A stretch of 64,000 nucleotides of DNA from an uncultured Bacilli bacterium (GTDB taxonomy: Bacteria > Bacillota_I > Bacilli_A > RF39 > UBA660). The position numbers and the translations under genes were made by a program. The stretch is taken from the NCBI GenBank assembly GCA_949451605.1, contig CASTSB010000006.1, forward strand, positions 32,867-96,866, read 5' to 3'. Below, piece after piece: positions 19,303 to 28,378 of the stretch (position 1 is the first letter of the stretch; each line of letters begins with the position of its first letter). The notes under the pieces are model-generated. The model had not been told where the DNA came from. It made no database searches and was given only the letters and a program-made list of their open reading frames with translations.

Positions 19303-20650
19303 GAATATTTTTAGGGGTTATGATATTAGAGGAGTTTATCCTACTGAAATTGATCGTGATACTGCTTATACTATAGGTCGTGGATTTGGTAGTTATATTA
19401 AAACTATAGGTAAAACGACTTGTGTTATTGGCCATGATAATAGACTAAGTAGTGATGAACTTTATAAAGCATTACAAACAGGTATATTAGAGTCTGGTAT
19501 AGATATAATATCACTTGGGCTTTGTACTACACCTATGTATTATTATGCTTGTATAAAGCTTGGAATATATAGTGGAGTAATGGTAACAGCAAGTCATAAT
19601 CCAAAGGATGATAATGGATTTAAATTTGCATTCGATGAATCAGGAAACTGTAAAGGACAAGAAATTCAAGACTTTTTACAATATATTTTAGATGGAAACT
19701 TTACAAGTGGTAGTGGTAATATCAAAGAATATAATATTGAGCCTGATTATATGGAGTTATTTAGAACTAACTTTAATTTTGGTTCAAGACGAGTAAAAGT
19801 TGTTATCGATCCAGGAAATGGAACTACTAGTATAGTTGCTGAAAAGCTATATGAGATGTTTCCAATTGATTTAGTAACAATAAATTCAGAAAGTGATGGG
19901 ACTTTCCCTAATCATCATCCAGATCCTTGTGTAGAAGCTAATCTTGATCAATTAAAAACAAAAGTTATTGAGGTAGGTGCTGATATTGGTCTTGCCTTTG
20001 ATGGTGATGGAGATCGTATGGGACTTGTAACTGGTAATGGAACATTTATTCCAACTGATAAATATATGATAATTATTGTAAGGGATATTATAAATAAAGT
20101 GGCAAATAAGAAGTTTTTATATGATGTTAAATGTTCTAAATCTTTAAGTGATGAAATAGAAGCTTTAGGTGGAGAAGGAATTTGTTATAGAACTGGAAAC
20201 TCTTATACAAAGGCAAAGGTTCGAGATGATGATTTACCTTTTGGAGGAGAGTTATCAGGGCATGTTTACTTTAGAGATAGATGGCCAGGTTTTGATTCAG
20301 GACTTTATGCAGGTCTTAGAATGTTAGAGGTATTATCTAATAGTGATAAAACGGTAGAAGAATTGTTAGATGGAATAAATGAATACTATTCAACTGAGGA
20401 ATTAAAATTTAAGAGCCCTGATGATGTAAAATTTGGAATAGTAGATAAAATAGGTGAGTATGCAAATAGTATGAACTATAAATATTTAACAATAGATGGA
20501 ATTAAGGTTTTATTTGATGATGGTTGGGCATTAGTCCGCGCAAGTAATACTGGACCAAATATAACTGCAAGATTTGAGGCATCTACTAAAGAAAGATTAG
20601 AAGAATTACAAAATGAATTTATAAGTAAAATTGAAGAATATAATAAATAA
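19274..20650 (+). CDS. Phosphomannomutase/phosphoglucomutase
   Basis: Interconverts hexose 1- and 6-phosphates for cell-surface glycan precursors. The four alpha-D-phosphohexomutase landmarks are present: FRGYDIRGVYP at the N-terminus, the phosphoserine loop TASHNPKDDNGFK (about residue 104), the metal loop FDGDGDRMG (about 243), the sugar-specificity loop GGELSGHVYFRDRWPGFDSG and the phosphate-binding RASNTGPNITARFEA near the C-terminus. 458 residues, the size of the AlgC/PMM-PGM group. SD GGAGTG lies 8 bases before ATG 19274, inside the previous gene. Confidence 0.93.
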   Translation: MYNYKQDINKNIFRGYDIRGVYPTEIDRDTAYTIGRGFGSYIKTIGKTTCVIGHDNRLSSDELYKALQTGILESGIDIISLGLCTTPMYYYACIKLGIYSGVMVTASHNPKDDNGFKFAFDESGNCKGQEIQDFLQYILDGNFTSGSGNIKEYNIEPDYMELFRTNFNFGSRRVKVVIDPGNGTTSIVAEKLYEMFPIDLVTINSESDGTFPNHHPDPCVEANLDQLKTKVIEVGADIGLAFDGDGDRMGLVTGNGTFIPTDKYMIIIVRDIINKVANKKFLYDVKCSKSLSDEIEALGGEGICYRTGNSYTKAKVRDDDLPFGGELSGHVYFRDRWPGFDSGLYAGLRMLEVLSNSDKTVEELLDGINEYYSTEELKFKSPDDVKFGIVDKIGEYANSMNYKYLTIDGIKVLFDDGWALVRASNTGPNITARFEASTKERLEELQNEFISKIEEYNK

Positions 20651-20785
20651 AGTAAAATATAGTAAAGGAATAAAGGTTTTATACTTTTATTTCTTTTTCG
20701 TATGTTATAATTTTTATTGATAAGATATAGAGTAGAAGAGATTTACTTTATGTATTTTTTTGCTTTTAAATCAGGAGGTAGTTGT

Positions 20786-22816
20786 ATGGCAATTAGTGAA
20801 ATAGAATTTCAAAAAGAAAAGAAAATACTTAATAAAGTACAGAAATTACTTGATAATACATTAGAAAATTTAGGAGAAGAAGTATCTAGTGATTATGAGA
20901 ATTTGCAAGAATTTAAAAAAATGATGTGGGAAAATGCTTCTAGTTTTGATGATGGAGAAGCTCAACAAGTTATGACTGCGACTAGCCAAGAAGCAGAAAA
21001 GGTCTTAATGAGAAGACAATATTTTAATAGATTAATGCAAGTTAAAGACAAGCCTTATTTTGCTTCTATTGTATTTAAAGATGATGAGGGAAGTATCTTT
21101 AATATTTATATTTCACTTACTTATTTAAAAGATGATGATTTAAATAATATTTTATATGATTGGCGTAGCCCTATATGCAGTCTTTTTTATGATTATGAGA
21201 CAGGACCTTGTTCTTATAGGGCACCTGGTGGAATATATCATGGGGAATTAAAGAGAAAAAGGCAATATAAAATAGAAAAAAGAAAATTGCTTGGAGTATT
21301 TGATAATTCTCTAAATATAAATGATGAAGTTTTACAGGAAGTATTAGCGACTGAATCTAGTGATAAAATGAAAAATGTTGTTAATACCATTCAACAAGAA
21401 CAAAATCAAGTTATTAGAAACTTAGAGGACAATAATTTAATTGTACAGGGTATTGCAGGAAGTGGTAAGACAACGGTTGCATTACATAGAATAGCTTTTT
21501 TACTTTATCGTCTTCCTAATCTTAATAGTAATAATATTTTAATATTTTCTCCTAATGAAATTTTTACTGAGTATATATCTGATGTACTTCCATCTTTAGG
21601 AGAAGCCAATACATTACAAACTACTTTTAATGATTATATGGCATCTATGATTAATGAATATAAAGAAGTAGAGTCTTTTACGGATTTTATTTCACGTTAT
21701 TATTCTTATCTTGAGTCAAATACAGAGCTTGTACTTTATAAGCAAAGTGATCAAATTATTGATGATTTGGACAATTATTTATCTGACTATATCAGTAATT
21801 GCCTATTTACTTCATCTTTTGTTGAAGGTGAAATAAATAAAGTTAAATGTGAAGATATTAATGAGATGCTTCATAATAAATATGATAGATTTCCATTATT
21901 TGAAAGAGTAGAGGAAATAGCTAAGAAATTATCTTCTAATTTTTATAAGGGTAGTGGTAAGAAAAATAAAACTTTTTATAAATTACTTCGTGAGCATGCA
22001 AACTTTGTAAAAGATTATAAAATGATCTATACTGAGTTTTGGAAGAGTGAATATACTAAAATTAAACTTAGTGATGAAGAGATTAAAACCTTTATAAATA
22101 AAGAAATAATTAACTATGAGGATGCTTTAATATTTACTTATATTAAAGGTACTTTAGAAGGGTTTAAATATGAAAATAGTATTAGGCAAGTTATAATTGA
22201 CGAAGCTCAGGATTATAATAGATTACAATATATTATAATTAATAAGATATTTAGAAAAGCAGATTTTACTATTCTTGGGGATATTAATCAAAATATAAAT
22301 CCATATTATTCTTATAAAAGCTTAGAGAGTTTAGCTTCACTATTTAGGGGAGATACAAAGTATATTGAACTTTTAAAAACCTATCGTTCTTCTCCTGAAA
22401 TAATTGATTATACTAATAAGATATTAGGATTAAATCATGTTAATGCTATACGACGTGATAATCATAAGCCTGTTATTGTAAGACGAGGAAATAGCAAATT
22501 AAAAGAATCTTTAATTAGTGATATTAATTATTTACAACAAGAGTATAAAAGTACAGCAATTATTACTAAAGATTGCAAGGAAGCAGAAAAAATTTACGAT
22601 TTAGTAAAAGATGAAGTAAATGTATCTTTAGTAGATGCTAATTCTGTTAAATTTAGTAAAGATTTAATAGTAATCCCTGCATATACGGCTAAAGGATTAG
22701 AGTTTGATAGTGTTATCATTTATAATGATCGTGAAAATTCCTATCGTAAAAATGAGAGAAATCTTTTATATGTTGCATGCACAAGATGTCAGCATGAATT
22801 AATTATTTATAATTAA
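20786..22816 (+). CDS. helD: HelD-type RNA polymerase recycling ATPase (UvrD/Rep-like)
   Basis: HelD removes stalled RNA polymerase from nucleic acid. From ATG 20786 the protein has 676 residues: an N-terminal charged coiled coil (to about 90; EKKILNKVQKLLDNTLENL) that would reach into the secondary channel, a linker with WRSPICSLFYDYETG typical of HelD, Walker A QGIAGSGKTTVALHRIAFLL at about 221, IDEAQDYN (Walker B), LGDINQNINP, LLKTYRSS and a final VACTRCQHEL. ATG 20786 is chosen over the in-frame 20717 because AGGAGGT (20773-20779) directly precedes it. TGT-extended TATAAT at 20706 is the likely -10. Confidence 0.88.
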   Translation: MAISEIEFQKEKKILNKVQKLLDNTLENLGEEVSSDYENLQEFKKMMWENASSFDDGEAQQVMTATSQEAEKVLMRRQYFNRLMQVKDKPYFASIVFKDDEGSIFNIYISLTYLKDDDLNNILYDWRSPICSLFYDYETGPCSYRAPGGIYHGELKRKRQYKIEKRKLLGVFDNSLNINDEVLQEVLATESSDKMKNVVNTIQQEQNQVIRNLEDNNLIVQGIAGSGKTTVALHRIAFLLYRLPNLNSNNILIFSPNEIFTEYISDVLPSLGEANTLQTTFNDYMASMINEYKEVESFTDFISRYYSYLESNTELVLYKQSDQIIDDLDNYLSDYISNCLFTSSFVEGEINKVKCEDINEMLHNKYDRFPLFERVEEIAKKLSSNFYKGSGKKNKTFYKLLREHANFVKDYKMIYTEFWKSEYTKIKLSDEEIKTFINKEIINYEDALIFTYIKGTLEGFKYENSIRQVIIDEAQDYNRLQYIIINKIFRKADFTILGDINQNINPYYSYKSLESLASLFRGDTKYIELLKTYRSSPEIIDYTNKILGLNHVNAIRRDNHKPVIVRRGNSKLKESLISDINYLQQEYKSTAIITKDCKEAEKIYDLVKDEVNVSLVDANSVKFSKDLIVIPAYTAKGLEFDSVIIYNDRENSYRKNERNLLYVACTRCQHELIIYN

Positions 22817-22822
22817 TAGGAC

Positions 22823-22851
22823 TTGAGAAAATCCTCTTTTTTTGTTAAAAT
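22823..22851 (+). promoter_or_regulatory. Promoter of the 816-aa BspA-type gene
   Basis: TTGAGA (22823-22828), 17-base spacer, TAAAAT (22846-22851) with TGT extension. Confidence 0.6.
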
Positions 22852-22875
22852 TTATATAGAATAGGAAGACGCTTT

Positions 22876-25326
22876 ATGTATATAAATATTAGGAAGTTTA
22901 TAACTAGTAAAAATTTATCTATTTTAATTGTGGTTATAGTTATAAGTTTATCATTATCTTATGCCGCTTTTAATAGTGTTTTAAATATTACTGGAACTGC
23001 TTTAAATGTTAGAATTAAGCAAGATATAAGAATTACTGGTATTAGAGTAGGGAGTGTTTTAAATAGTGGAATATCTAATTATGAGGATTTTAATAAAAAC
23101 TCTGTTGATGTCGGTATAAGTCTTCCAAACAATAATTCAATAGTTAAATATGAAGTGGATATAACAAATCTCGGTAATGCTGAGATGGGAATTTATGAAG
23201 TGAAGGGCTTACCAAGTAATTTATATTATTCTTTTGAAGAATATGAAGAAAAATCAAAAATTTGTGTAAATGACAAGTGCAGTTTAGGTATTACTAAAAA
23301 AGTTGTTTTATTAATCGGTTATTTAGATAATGGGTATGATTCTTTATCAACTAATTATAATTTAAAATTAGATTTTGATTTTCAAGGATTTAGAACTGTA
23401 AAATATAATATTTCAAATGGAAGTACAAAAACTGATAGTGTTATGAATAAGAATCGTTATTCCTTAGATTTTAGTAAGGAGGGTGCAATTCCTAATAGTG
23501 TGTCTCTTACTATGGGAGGAGCTAGTTATAATGATCATATTTATTCTAATAGTAATGGATTATTGATTATAGCAAGTGTAACGGGAGATGTTGTTATAAA
23601 TGCATCATATAAAGCTGATGTTTTAAGGGTGGCTTCTAGCGGTGGTTCAACATCTATGTTTTATAATACAACTATTGAGAAAAGATCAATTGAGTCATTG
23701 ACTTTTAAAGATTCTAAAGAGGTTCCAACAGGTGTAGAGAGTTTTGATGTTTCAGCAGATGGAACAGGTAATATACTTTTGTATGCTTTAGATGAGGATG
23801 AAAATGGTCGTTATGAAGTGTATATAGGTCAAGATGGTGGAGTAAAAGCGAATCGTGATTCTAAATATATGTTTAATTATTTGATATATCTTACTAATAT
23901 TGATTTAACACATCTTGATACTTCAAATTCTGTATCTTTCCGTTATATGTTTGATGGCTGTAAAAATTTACTAAGCGTTGATCTTAGTGGTTTAAATACT
24001 AGTAATGTAAATCATATGGGTAGTATGTTTAATGTTTGTAATAACATAACTTCTATTAATTTTGGAAATATTGATACTAGTAAGGTTACTTCTATGCAAA
24101 ATATGTTTACTAGTTGTCTAGCTATTAACAATATTGATGTAAGTAATTTTGATACTTCTAATGTAACAGATATGAATGAAATGTTTTATAATTGTACTAA
24201 TTTAAAAGAGTTAGATCTTTCTAATTTTAATAATGCTAAAGTTACTAATATGAGATATATGTTTTGTGAATGTCAAAACCTTGGAAATATCAATTTAAAT
24301 GGTTTTATTGCTTCTAAGGTGACTACTATGTGGCGAATGTTTTTTAATTGTAAGAGTTTAGTTAATCTTGATTTGAGTTCATTTAATGCTTATTCTGTTA
24401 CATCAACTAATGATATGTTCTATAATTGTTCTAAGTTGCAAATATTAAATTTGAATAATTTTAATTCAGTAAGTGTTACAAGTATGACTTCTATGTTTGA
24501 TAATTGTAGTAGTTTAATTGAATTAAAATTAGATGGTTTTAAAACTGATAATTGTTCCAGTTTTAGATATATGTTTAATAAATGCAAGTCATTAGAAAAT
24601 ATTAATCTAAGTGGCTTTAATACTTCTGCTGCTAATGATTTCTATACTATGTTTGGTGAATGTTCAAAACTAGTTAATTTAGACCTTTCTAACTTTGTAA
24701 CTTTGAGGGTTACTAATATGTCTGGAATGTTTTATATGTGTACTTCTATGAAGTCTTTAAATATATCTAATTTTGATACAAGTAAAGTAACTAATATGAG
24801 TTCAATGTTTAATAATAATGGATTAGAAAATATTAATCTTTCTCATTTTAATACCAGTAAGGTAACTGATATGTCTTCAATGTTCAATGCTAGTAGAGCT
24901 TTAACGATAAATGTTAGTAGTTTTGATACTTCAAGCGTTACAAATATGAATTATATGTTTAGTTATTGTAGTAATTTAACTAGTATTGATGTTACAAAAT
25001 TTAATACTATTAATGTTACAAGTATGAAAAGTATGTTTGAAAAATGTGATACTTTGGTAGAAATAGATGTTAGTAGATTTAATACTATTAATGTTACAAC
25101 TATGGAAAATATGTTTTCTTACTGTTACAGTCTTAAGAAAATATGGCTTGATAGTGCAAGTTTTGTGTTTACTAATGTAACTACAATTAGGAATATGTTT
25201 ACTAATTGTACAAGCTCAGTAACTGTTTGGTTATATGATTTAGTTCAGTTACAGGGTCTTGCTAATGTCCCAGATTTTTCGCAATGTAAAGATTCATATG
25301 TTGAGTTTGACATTGGTGGAAGATGA
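22876..25326 (+). CDS. BspA-type leucine-rich repeat surface protein, 816 aa
   Basis: Same architecture as the 8548 protein but shorter: membrane signal segment ILIVVIVISLSLSYAAFNS, the shared LNITG motif, the conserved domain with VDITNLGNAEMGI and C-x4-C-SLG, a linker with IGQDGGVKANRDSKYMF, then 17 MF-type repeats and a 35-residue tail without sortase motif. ATG 22876 has SD AGGAAG. It ends at TGA, one of the few TGA stops here. The N-terminal 180 residues are also closely similar to the broken gene at 50620 (NVRIKQDIRITGIRV versus DVRIKQDIRITGIRV). Confidence 0.92.
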   Translation: MYINIRKFITSKNLSILIVVIVISLSLSYAAFNSVLNITGTALNVRIKQDIRITGIRVGSVLNSGISNYEDFNKNSVDVGISLPNNNSIVKYEVDITNLGNAEMGIYEVKGLPSNLYYSFEEYEEKSKICVNDKCSLGITKKVVLLIGYLDNGYDSLSTNYNLKLDFDFQGFRTVKYNISNGSTKTDSVMNKNRYSLDFSKEGAIPNSVSLTMGGASYNDHIYSNSNGLLIIASVTGDVVINASYKADVLRVASSGGSTSMFYNTTIEKRSIESLTFKDSKEVPTGVESFDVSADGTGNILLYALDEDENGRYEVYIGQDGGVKANRDSKYMFNYLIYLTNIDLTHLDTSNSVSFRYMFDGCKNLLSVDLSGLNTSNVNHMGSMFNVCNNITSINFGNIDTSKVTSMQNMFTSCLAINNIDVSNFDTSNVTDMNEMFYNCTNLKELDLSNFNNAKVTNMRYMFCECQNLGNINLNGFIASKVTTMWRMFFNCKSLVNLDLSSFNAYSVTSTNDMFYNCSKLQILNLNNFNSVSVTSMTSMFDNCSSLIELKLDGFKTDNCSSFRYMFNKCKSLENINLSGFNTSAANDFYTMFGECSKLVNLDLSNFVTLRVTNMSGMFYMCTSMKSLNISNFDTSKVTNMSSMFNNNGLENINLSHFNTSKVTDMSSMFNASRALTINVSSFDTSSVTNMNYMFSYCSNLTSIDVTKFNTINVTSMKSMFEKCDTLVEIDVSRFNTINVTTMENMFSYCYSLKKIWLDSASFVFTNVTTIRNMFTNCTSSVTVWLYDLVQLQGLANVPDFSQCKDSYVEFDIGGR
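23884..25220 (+). repeat. Tandem BspA-type repeats (17 units)
   Basis: Units of about 23 codons with MxxMFxxC and FNTSxVTxM cores, coding for residues about 337-780 of the protein. They are less homogeneous than those in the larger paralogue. Confidence 0.85.
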
Positions 25327-25354
25327 TTTGCATGAAATAGTGCAAATCTTTTTC
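25325..25354 (+). terminator. Terminator of the 816-aa BspA-type gene
   Basis: GATTTGCA (25325-25332) / TGCAAATC (25341-25348), then five T. The stem begins inside the TGA stop codon. Confidence 0.85.
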
Positions 25355-25357
25355 TAT

Positions 25358-25386
25358 TTGACTTTGATTTTTTGAAATTATATACT
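25358..25386 (+). promoter_or_regulatory. Promoter of the ATP-grasp gene
   Basis: TTGACT (25358-25363), 17-base spacer, TATACT (25381-25386). Confidence 0.75.
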
Positions 25387-25405
25387 AAATCTAAGGTGGT
25401 ATAAT

Positions 25406-26281
25406 ATGAAGAATAAATTTGATGCTTATAAAAAGCAGATTTTAAAAAATATGATTATATGTAATTTGTTTGGAAAAAAGAAACTTATTATGAAATATTA
25501 TGAACAAATGACTGGAAGAACATATGATTTTGATAATCCTAAAACTTTTATTGAGAAATTAAATACTAGAAAGGCTTCTACTGATAAGTTGCTTACTAGA
25601 TGCTGTGATAAAGTAGCAGTTAGGGAATATGTAAAAGAAAAAATAGGGGAAGAGTATTTAATACCTGAATATTTTGTTGCTGATAAGCTTACTAGTAAGT
25701 TATATGATGATATGCCTAATCAGTGTGTTTTAAAAACTGCATCAGGTTCTGGTACAATTGAAATTATATATGATAAAGAAAAATGTAACAAAGAAGAAAT
25801 TATAAAGTTAATGAGAGAATATCAAAAAGTTAAGTTCCATTATGTATGGGGTGAAATGTTTTATAAACATGTTAAAAATAGGATAATATGTGAGAAGCTT
25901 TTGCTGACAGAAGAAGGTAAAGTTCCAGTTGATTATAAAATTCATTATTTTAGAAATGGTGGTAAGCCTAAATATTTTATTGAAATTGATTTTGATAGAT
26001 TTGGAGATCATAGAAGAAATTATTATGATGAAAAATTTGAGTTGTTAGATCTTCAAGAACTTCATCCTAATTATGAAGGAAAAGTACAAAAACCTAAAAA
26101 TTGGGATAAATTATTAGAAGTTGCAAAAAAATTAAGTGAAGACTTTGATTATGTTAGAGTTGATTTGTATAGTTTTGAAGAAAAAGTATATTTTGGAGAA
26201 CTAACTTTTTGTCATAACGCAGCATTCAGTAAATTTAACCCAGAAAAGTGGAATGTTGAATTTGGAAAATATTTTAAATAA
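25406..26281 (+). CDS. TupA-like ATP-grasp protein
   Basis: 291 residues. The pattern KYYEQMTGRTYDFDNPKTFIEKLN, CDKVAVREYVKEKIGEEYLIP, VLKTASGSGTIEII, PVDYKIHYFRNGGKPKYF, FDYVRVDLYSFEEKVYFGELTFCHNAA is that of the TupA-like ATP-grasp family often encoded in surface-polysaccharide loci and labelled glycosyltransferase. TupA is a ligase in teichuronopeptide synthesis; here an amide- or ester-forming step on a cell-surface polymer is the plausible role. It stands alone with its own promoter and a shared terminator. Confidence 0.8.
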   Translation: MKNKFDAYKKQILKNMIICNLFGKKKLIMKYYEQMTGRTYDFDNPKTFIEKLNTRKASTDKLLTRCCDKVAVREYVKEKIGEEYLIPEYFVADKLTSKLYDDMPNQCVLKTASGSGTIEIIYDKEKCNKEEIIKLMREYQKVKFHYVWGEMFYKHVKNRIICEKLLLTEEGKVPVDYKIHYFRNGGKPKYFIEIDFDRFGDHRRNYYDEKFELLDLQELHPNYEGKVQKPKNWDKLLEVAKKLSEDFDYVRVDLYSFEEKVYFGELTFCHNAAFSKFNPEKWNVEFGKYFK

Positions 26282-26309
26282 AAAACAAGCATTTAGTCTG
26301 CTTGTTTTT
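26281..26309. terminator. Bidirectional terminator
   Basis: AAAAACAAGCA (26281-26291) and TGCTTGTTTTT (26299-26309) form an 11-bp stem with T-runs on both strands. It serves the ATP-grasp gene and the convergent kinase gene. Confidence 0.9.
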
Positions 26310-27672
26310 CTGTTTCAAAGTAGAAACTGGTTCCTTTATTTTCTTTTGTTGTTACCCCATAATTAAAATTATGCTTTTCTAAGATGTTTTTTACTATAGA
26401 AAGTCCCAGCCCTGTTCCAATTAAGTTTCTTTTATGTTTCTTTTTGTTTTTATAGTATTTATCCCAGATGTATGGAAGATCTTCTTTTTTTATACCTTTT
26501 CCTGTATCTTTGATTTCTACTCTTATAATATTATTTTTATCTAAAATAGTAATAAATATCTTATTGTCGTTTCCAGTATAATTAATGGCATTATTTATCA
26601 GATTATAAATAGCTTGTTCTATTTTTTGTTTATCAGCTTTAAGTATTATTTTTTTCTTATTATGCTTAAATATAAAGTTATAATTTTCTAATTCTTTTAA
26701 ATAACTATAACTTTTTAAAATATTGTTAGTTAGTTCTACTAGATCGAAACTTTCGATATTTAATTCTTCGATATCAGACTGCATTTTAGAAAGAATCAAA
26801 ATATCGTTTACTAAAGTAGTTAATCTATTTGTTTCATTAATAATAATTTTCATATCTTCCTTTTGCTTTTCCTTGTTGTCGCTATGTAAGTCAGTAGACA
26901 TTTCTGCATAGGCTTTTATCATTGTGAGTGGTGTTTTTAAATCGTGAGATACATTAGCCATTAAGTCTCTTCTTAATTCATCGGTTTTTATAAGTTCATT
27001 TTTAGTATAATTTAAAGTCTTAGCAAGTTCATTTATTTCTAGAATGTCATTTTCTGCAAAGTCTATATTAAAGTTACCTTTAGCAAGATGTTTTGCTTCA
27101 TTTGAAATGTTTTCAATGGGTTTAGATATATGAATGGATATAAAATAAGAAATAGTAAAGGCAAGTAGAATAGTTATGATTGTTATTACTAATAATTGAT
27201 TTTTTAAAATTACTACGGTTGATTCGATTGGATCTAGGGATGTATTTACAAATGCAAAGGTTCCATTATTGAGTTTTAGGGCACTTACTAGTGAATTAGT
27301 ATCATATTCTTGATTAATAATTTCGTAAGTTCCTTCACTTTTGCCACTGGTTATAAATAAAGCCTTATAGCTTTGACCTTGAAGGCAACCTTTTCCTCTA
27401 AAAGCAGATCTATATAGGGTAATACCACCACTATCTACTATTTCTACACAAACTTCTTTTTCTAGTGAATTTTTGTTAATAATTGATGCTAAATAATTAG
27501 AATTTTGATTATTTTTGATTTTTTTGGCCACTGTTTTAGTGTCTTGTATTTTAGTAATCTCATAATATTTATTAAAAAATATTACTTGAAAGAACCATAG
27601 AAATGATAGAATAAATAGCGAAAAAATAAGAAAGTATTTCCATATCTTTTGATTTAAACTATTCTTCTTCAT
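26293..27672 (-). CDS. Sensor histidine kinase
   Basis: Membrane kinase of a two-component pair. Two membrane segments (about 12-34 and 160-182) flank an extracytoplasmic domain of about 120 residues containing two Cys (near 77 and 98). Then come HAMP, HisKA with the phospho-acceptor in NVSHDLKTPLTMIKAYAEM (about residue 243), and HATPase with NLINNAINYTG, DTGKGIKKEDLPYIWDKYY and GTGLGLSIVKNI. It overlaps the end of the regulator gene in another frame, so translation is coupled. ATG 27672 is preferred; an in-frame TTG at 27678 is the alternative. Confidence 0.93.
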   Translation of the reverse strand: MKKNSLNQKIWKYFLIFSLFILSFLWFFQVIFFNKYYEITKIQDTKTVAKKIKNNQNSNYLASIINKNSLEKEVCVEIVDSGGITLYRSAFRGKGCLQGQSYKALFITSGKSEGTYEIINQEYDTNSLVSALKLNNGTFAFVNTSLDPIESTVVILKNQLLVITIITILLAFTISYFISIHISKPIENISNEAKHLAKGNFNIDFAENDILEINELAKTLNYTKNELIKTDELRRDLMANVSHDLKTPLTMIKAYAEMSTDLHSDNKEKQKEDMKIIINETNRLTTLVNDILILSKMQSDIEELNIESFDLVELTNNILKSYSYLKELENYNFIFKHNKKKIILKADKQKIEQAIYNLINNAINYTGNDNKIFITILDKNNIIRVEIKDTGKGIKKEDLPYIWDKYYKNKKKHKRNLIGTGLGLSIVKNILEKHNFNYGVTTKENKGTSFYFETEKQAD

Positions 27673-28324
27673 TTTCAATAAATTTATATCCTATACTTCT
27701 TACTGTTATTATATGATTTCGATATTTTCCTAGATTATTTCTTAACATTTTTATATGAGTATCTATAGTTCTATCATCGCCAAAATATGAATAACCCCAT
27801 AGTTTTGATAAAAGTTGTTCTCTTGAAACCGCAATATTTTTATTTTCTATCAAGTAACTTAGAATTTCAAATTCTTTTGGAGTTAAATTTATTAATTTAT
27901 TATCGATTTTTAAAGTATGTTGTAAGAAATCTATTTCTAAAGTATTAAGCTTATAGATATCTTGGTGATTTGTTCTTTTACTTAGAGCTTTTATTCTGGC
28001 GATAAGTTCTTTAGGTGAAAAAGGTTTAGTAATGTAGTCATCTATTCCTAATTCAAATCCTTGTAGTTTATCGTATTCATCGCCTCTTGCAGATAAAATA
28101 ATGGTTGGAATTCTTTTTTCTTTTGGAATGTTTTCTAGTAAAGCAAAGCCATCCATCTTTGGCATCATAATATCTAATACTAATATATCGAATTTCTCTT
28201 TTTCTAAAGCTTCTAGGGCACTTTTGCCATCTTCTTTTTCTTCTACTTCAAAGTTTTCTACTAGACAATATTCTTTAATAACATTTCTTATCTTTTCTTC
28301 GTCATCAACTATTAAAATTTTCAT
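27659..28324 (-). CDS. OmpR/PhoB-family response regulator
   Basis: 221 residues. Receiver domain with acidic pocket Asp7-Asp8, phospho-acceptor Asp51 (LVLDIMMPKMDG) and Lys100 (YITKPFSPKEL). Winged-helix output domain from about 125: LTPKEFEILSYL, SREQLLSKLWG, DDRTIDTHIKMLRNNLG, VRSIGYKF. Partner of the kinase encoded immediately downstream. The flippase gene lies upstream on the same strand, with a dedicated promoter and a direct repeat in the 52-base gap. Confidence 0.95.
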   Translation of the reverse strand: MKILIVDDEEKIRNVIKEYCLVENFEVEEKEDGKSALEALEKEKFDILVLDIMMPKMDGFALLENIPKEKRIPTIILSARGDEYDKLQGFELGIDDYITKPFSPKELIARIKALSKRTNHQDIYKLNTLEIDFLQHTLKIDNKLINLTPKEFEILSYLIENKNIAVSREQLLSKLWGYSYFGDDRTIDTHIKMLRNNLGKYRNHIITVRSIGYKFIENEEE

Positions 28325-28343
28325 AATACTTCACCAATTTAAT

Positions 28344-28378
28344 ATTATACAAAAAATTTGAAAATTTTGTGAAAATTT
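28344..28378 (-). promoter_or_regulatory. Promoter and direct repeat upstream of the response regulator
   Basis: On the minus strand, TTCACA (28373-28368), an 18-base spacer and TATAAT (28349-28344). On the plus strand TGAAAATTT occurs at 28359-28367 and again at 28370-28378, an exact 9-base direct repeat with 11-base period that covers the -35. OmpR-family proteins bind such repeats, so autoregulation is a reasonable inference. Confidence 0.55.

Noticed and set aside
20717..20785. Upstream start of helD at 20717
   Set aside because: The strong AGGAGGT lies just before ATG 20786, and the extra 23 codons overlap the promoter region without family similarity.
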